Of a DNA stretch of 7,174 bases, positions 6,432 through 7,174 are shown one piece after another. The stretch is from NCBI GenBank assembly GCA_900544175.1, contig UQUN01000048.1:1-7174 (forward strand), given 5' to 3'. Source of the DNA: an uncultured Alistipes sp. Its GTDB lineage: Bacteria > Bacteroidota > Bacteroidia > Bacteroidales > UBA932. A program made the position numbers and the translations under genes. Under the pieces are notes generated by a model, which did not search any database, was not told where the DNA came from, and worked only from the letters and a program-made list of their open reading frames with translations. Numbering within the stretch: the stretch's first letter is position 1; the number at the start of each line of letters is the position of its first letter.

Positions 6432-7046
6432 ATGAAAATATATCCTTCTCAGATTCGCCGGTCCGTAAGACTGCTCAAACGGATGCGCAGCAACTCCCGG
6501 AAAATGATGATGTGGAAGAATTATCTGCTTGCAAATGAAGTCGTTGCAATGCTGGATGCGCTCCCGGAACGAAGCGGCCGGCACTCGCCCTACGACAAGA
6601 TATTTCTCATGAAGATCCTTCTGGACAATATCTCCAGGAGCGACACTCCGCGCTTCGCGATCAGTGTCCTCGAGCGGCAGGCCGCACTTTTCAAGTCAGT
6701 AACGGAGGAGGATCTGAAAGAATATGACGATCCGCTGACTGTCGGAGAGGTGGAGACCGAGCTGGGAAAATGGCGGGAATACGTCGACATAGACGGGGTG
6801 ACTGAGGAGGAGTGGTGCAGTAAATATCACCGGTATCTGCGTTTTGACCCGATCGAGCGCACTCCGCTGTGGGAAGAAATCTACTATGAGGTGGAGAAAG
6901 AGACGGACGAGGCCATAGGCAGGAATGTCCCAAGGGGCATGGGCTTCTGCTTCATGTACTGGAGCTCTAAGGCCGATGTGCTTGCCCGCAGAGGCATCTT
7001 CTGGAAAAGCCCTCACGAGATGAATCCGCGCGTGATGTTCGACTGA
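6432..7046 (+). CDS. uncharacterised protein with C-terminal SP.EMNPRVMFD motif
   Basis: I cannot assign a function to this 204-residue protein. It begins with a basic helix (IRRSVRLLKRMRSNSRKMMMWKNYLL) that could bind nucleic acid or a partner, has a helical middle (about 50-110), then an acidic, aromatic stretch (WREYVDIDGVTEEEWCSKYHRYLRFDP) and a striking end: GFCFMYWSSKADVLARRGIFWKSP followed by HEMNPRVMFD. From memory this ending recurs in Bacteroidales hypothetical proteins. There is no signal peptide, membrane segment or cysteine cluster. It lies 21 bases after the Sel1-repeat gene with no promoter between, so it is probably the second gene of that operon and may act with the Sel1 protein. 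Confidence 0.75.
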   Translation: MKIYPSQIRRSVRLLKRMRSNSRKMMMWKNYLLANEVVAMLDALPERSGRHSPYDKIFLMKILLDNISRSDTPRFAISVLERQAALFKSVTEEDLKEYDDPLTVGEVETELGKWREYVDIDGVTEEEWCSKYHRYLRFDPIERTPLWEEIYYEVEKETDEAIGRNVPRGMGFCFMYWSSKADVLARRGIFWKSPHEMNPRVMFD

Positions 7047-7062
7047 ATGTTGTCCCGCACAG

Positions 7063-7085
7063 AAATTTAAAAACTGTTTAAATTT
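7063..7085. repeat. AT-only perfect inverted repeat at the IS boundary
   Basis: AAATTTAAA (7063-7071) and TTTAAATTT (7077-7085) are perfect inverted copies around the 5-base spacer AACTG. The repeat spans the transposase stop codon (7078-7080). It may be part of the IS terminal sequence or a weak bidirectional terminator between the convergent 6432-7046 gene and the transposase; an all-AT stem would be unstable. Confidence 0.45.
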
Positions 7086-7174
7086 TATTCAAAAATAATT
7101 TTATGGCAGCGATATGCATCATGGCTTCGTGCGTATCGGCCCTGTATTCATAGTCAATGGTCAGTCTCCTGAAG
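7078..7174 (-). CDS. IS5-like transposase, C-terminal end (cut by window edge)
   Basis: The minus strand encodes FRRLTIDYEYRADTHEAMM then HIAAIKLFLNKI and a TAA stop. This pattern (R-R-L, a Tyr-E acidic segment, then a hydrophobic A-I-K-L-L-N helix) is the typical C-terminus of IS5-superfamily DDE transposases, just after the catalytic Glu region. Only 31 residues are visible, and the catalytic triad lies outside the window, so integrity cannot be judged. The reading direction is into the accessory region, tail to tail with the gene at 6432-7046. Confidence 0.8.
   Translation of the reverse strand, partial: FRRLTIDYEYRADTHEAMMHIAAIKLFLNKI

Overview
The window looks like an accessory segment of a Bacteroidales chromosome or mobile island. 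Upstream of most genes there is the Bacteroidetes-type -7 promoter element TAnnTTTG rather than an E. coli-type promoter, classical Shine-Dalgarno sequences are mostly absent, and several proteins resemble families I associate with gut Bacteroidales. Base composition is uneven: the esterase gene is GC-rich (36 of 60 bases in 841-900), while the gene at 3142-3852 is clearly AT-richer (24 of 60 in 3541-3600). No tRNA, rRNA, CRISPR array or complete insertion sequence is visible.

Layout. Positions 1-92 are AT-rich and may hold the end of an insertion sequence (IS). A short C-terminal remnant of a beta-rich, probably exported protein follows (106-411), closed by a strong intrinsic terminator (433-467). 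On the minus strand, 471-1157 encodes an alpha/beta-hydrolase (esterase family). It is divergent from a stand-alone von Willebrand factor A (VWA) protein with a full metal-binding (MIDAS) motif (1263-1937). The VWA gene runs tail to tail, with a 4-base overlap, into a minus-strand gene of unknown function (1934-3070) that has a distinctive charged C-terminal domain. A compact divergent promoter region (3081-3117) separates it from a two-gene operon: a protein with methylpurine-DNA-glycosylase-like motifs (3142-3852) and, 3 bases later, a short peptidylarginine/agmatine deiminase family protein (3856-4695). A further promoter precedes a second two-gene operon: a Sel1-repeat protein (4812-6410) and an uncharacterised 204-residue protein (6432-7046). 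The window closes in the 3' end of an IS5-like transposase on the minus strand (7078-7174).

How the genes might work together. No single known system explains the set. The most coherent unit is the glycosylase-like/deiminase-like pair. The Sel1 protein and its downstream partner are a second unit, and the VWA/unknown convergent pair a third. A similar 5' leader in front of the VWA and Sel1 genes, and inverted IS-like sequences at both ends, hint that the middle may have moved or been regulated together. That is inference. The strongest identifications are the VWA, esterase, deiminase-family, Sel1 and transposase calls; the rest are descriptive.
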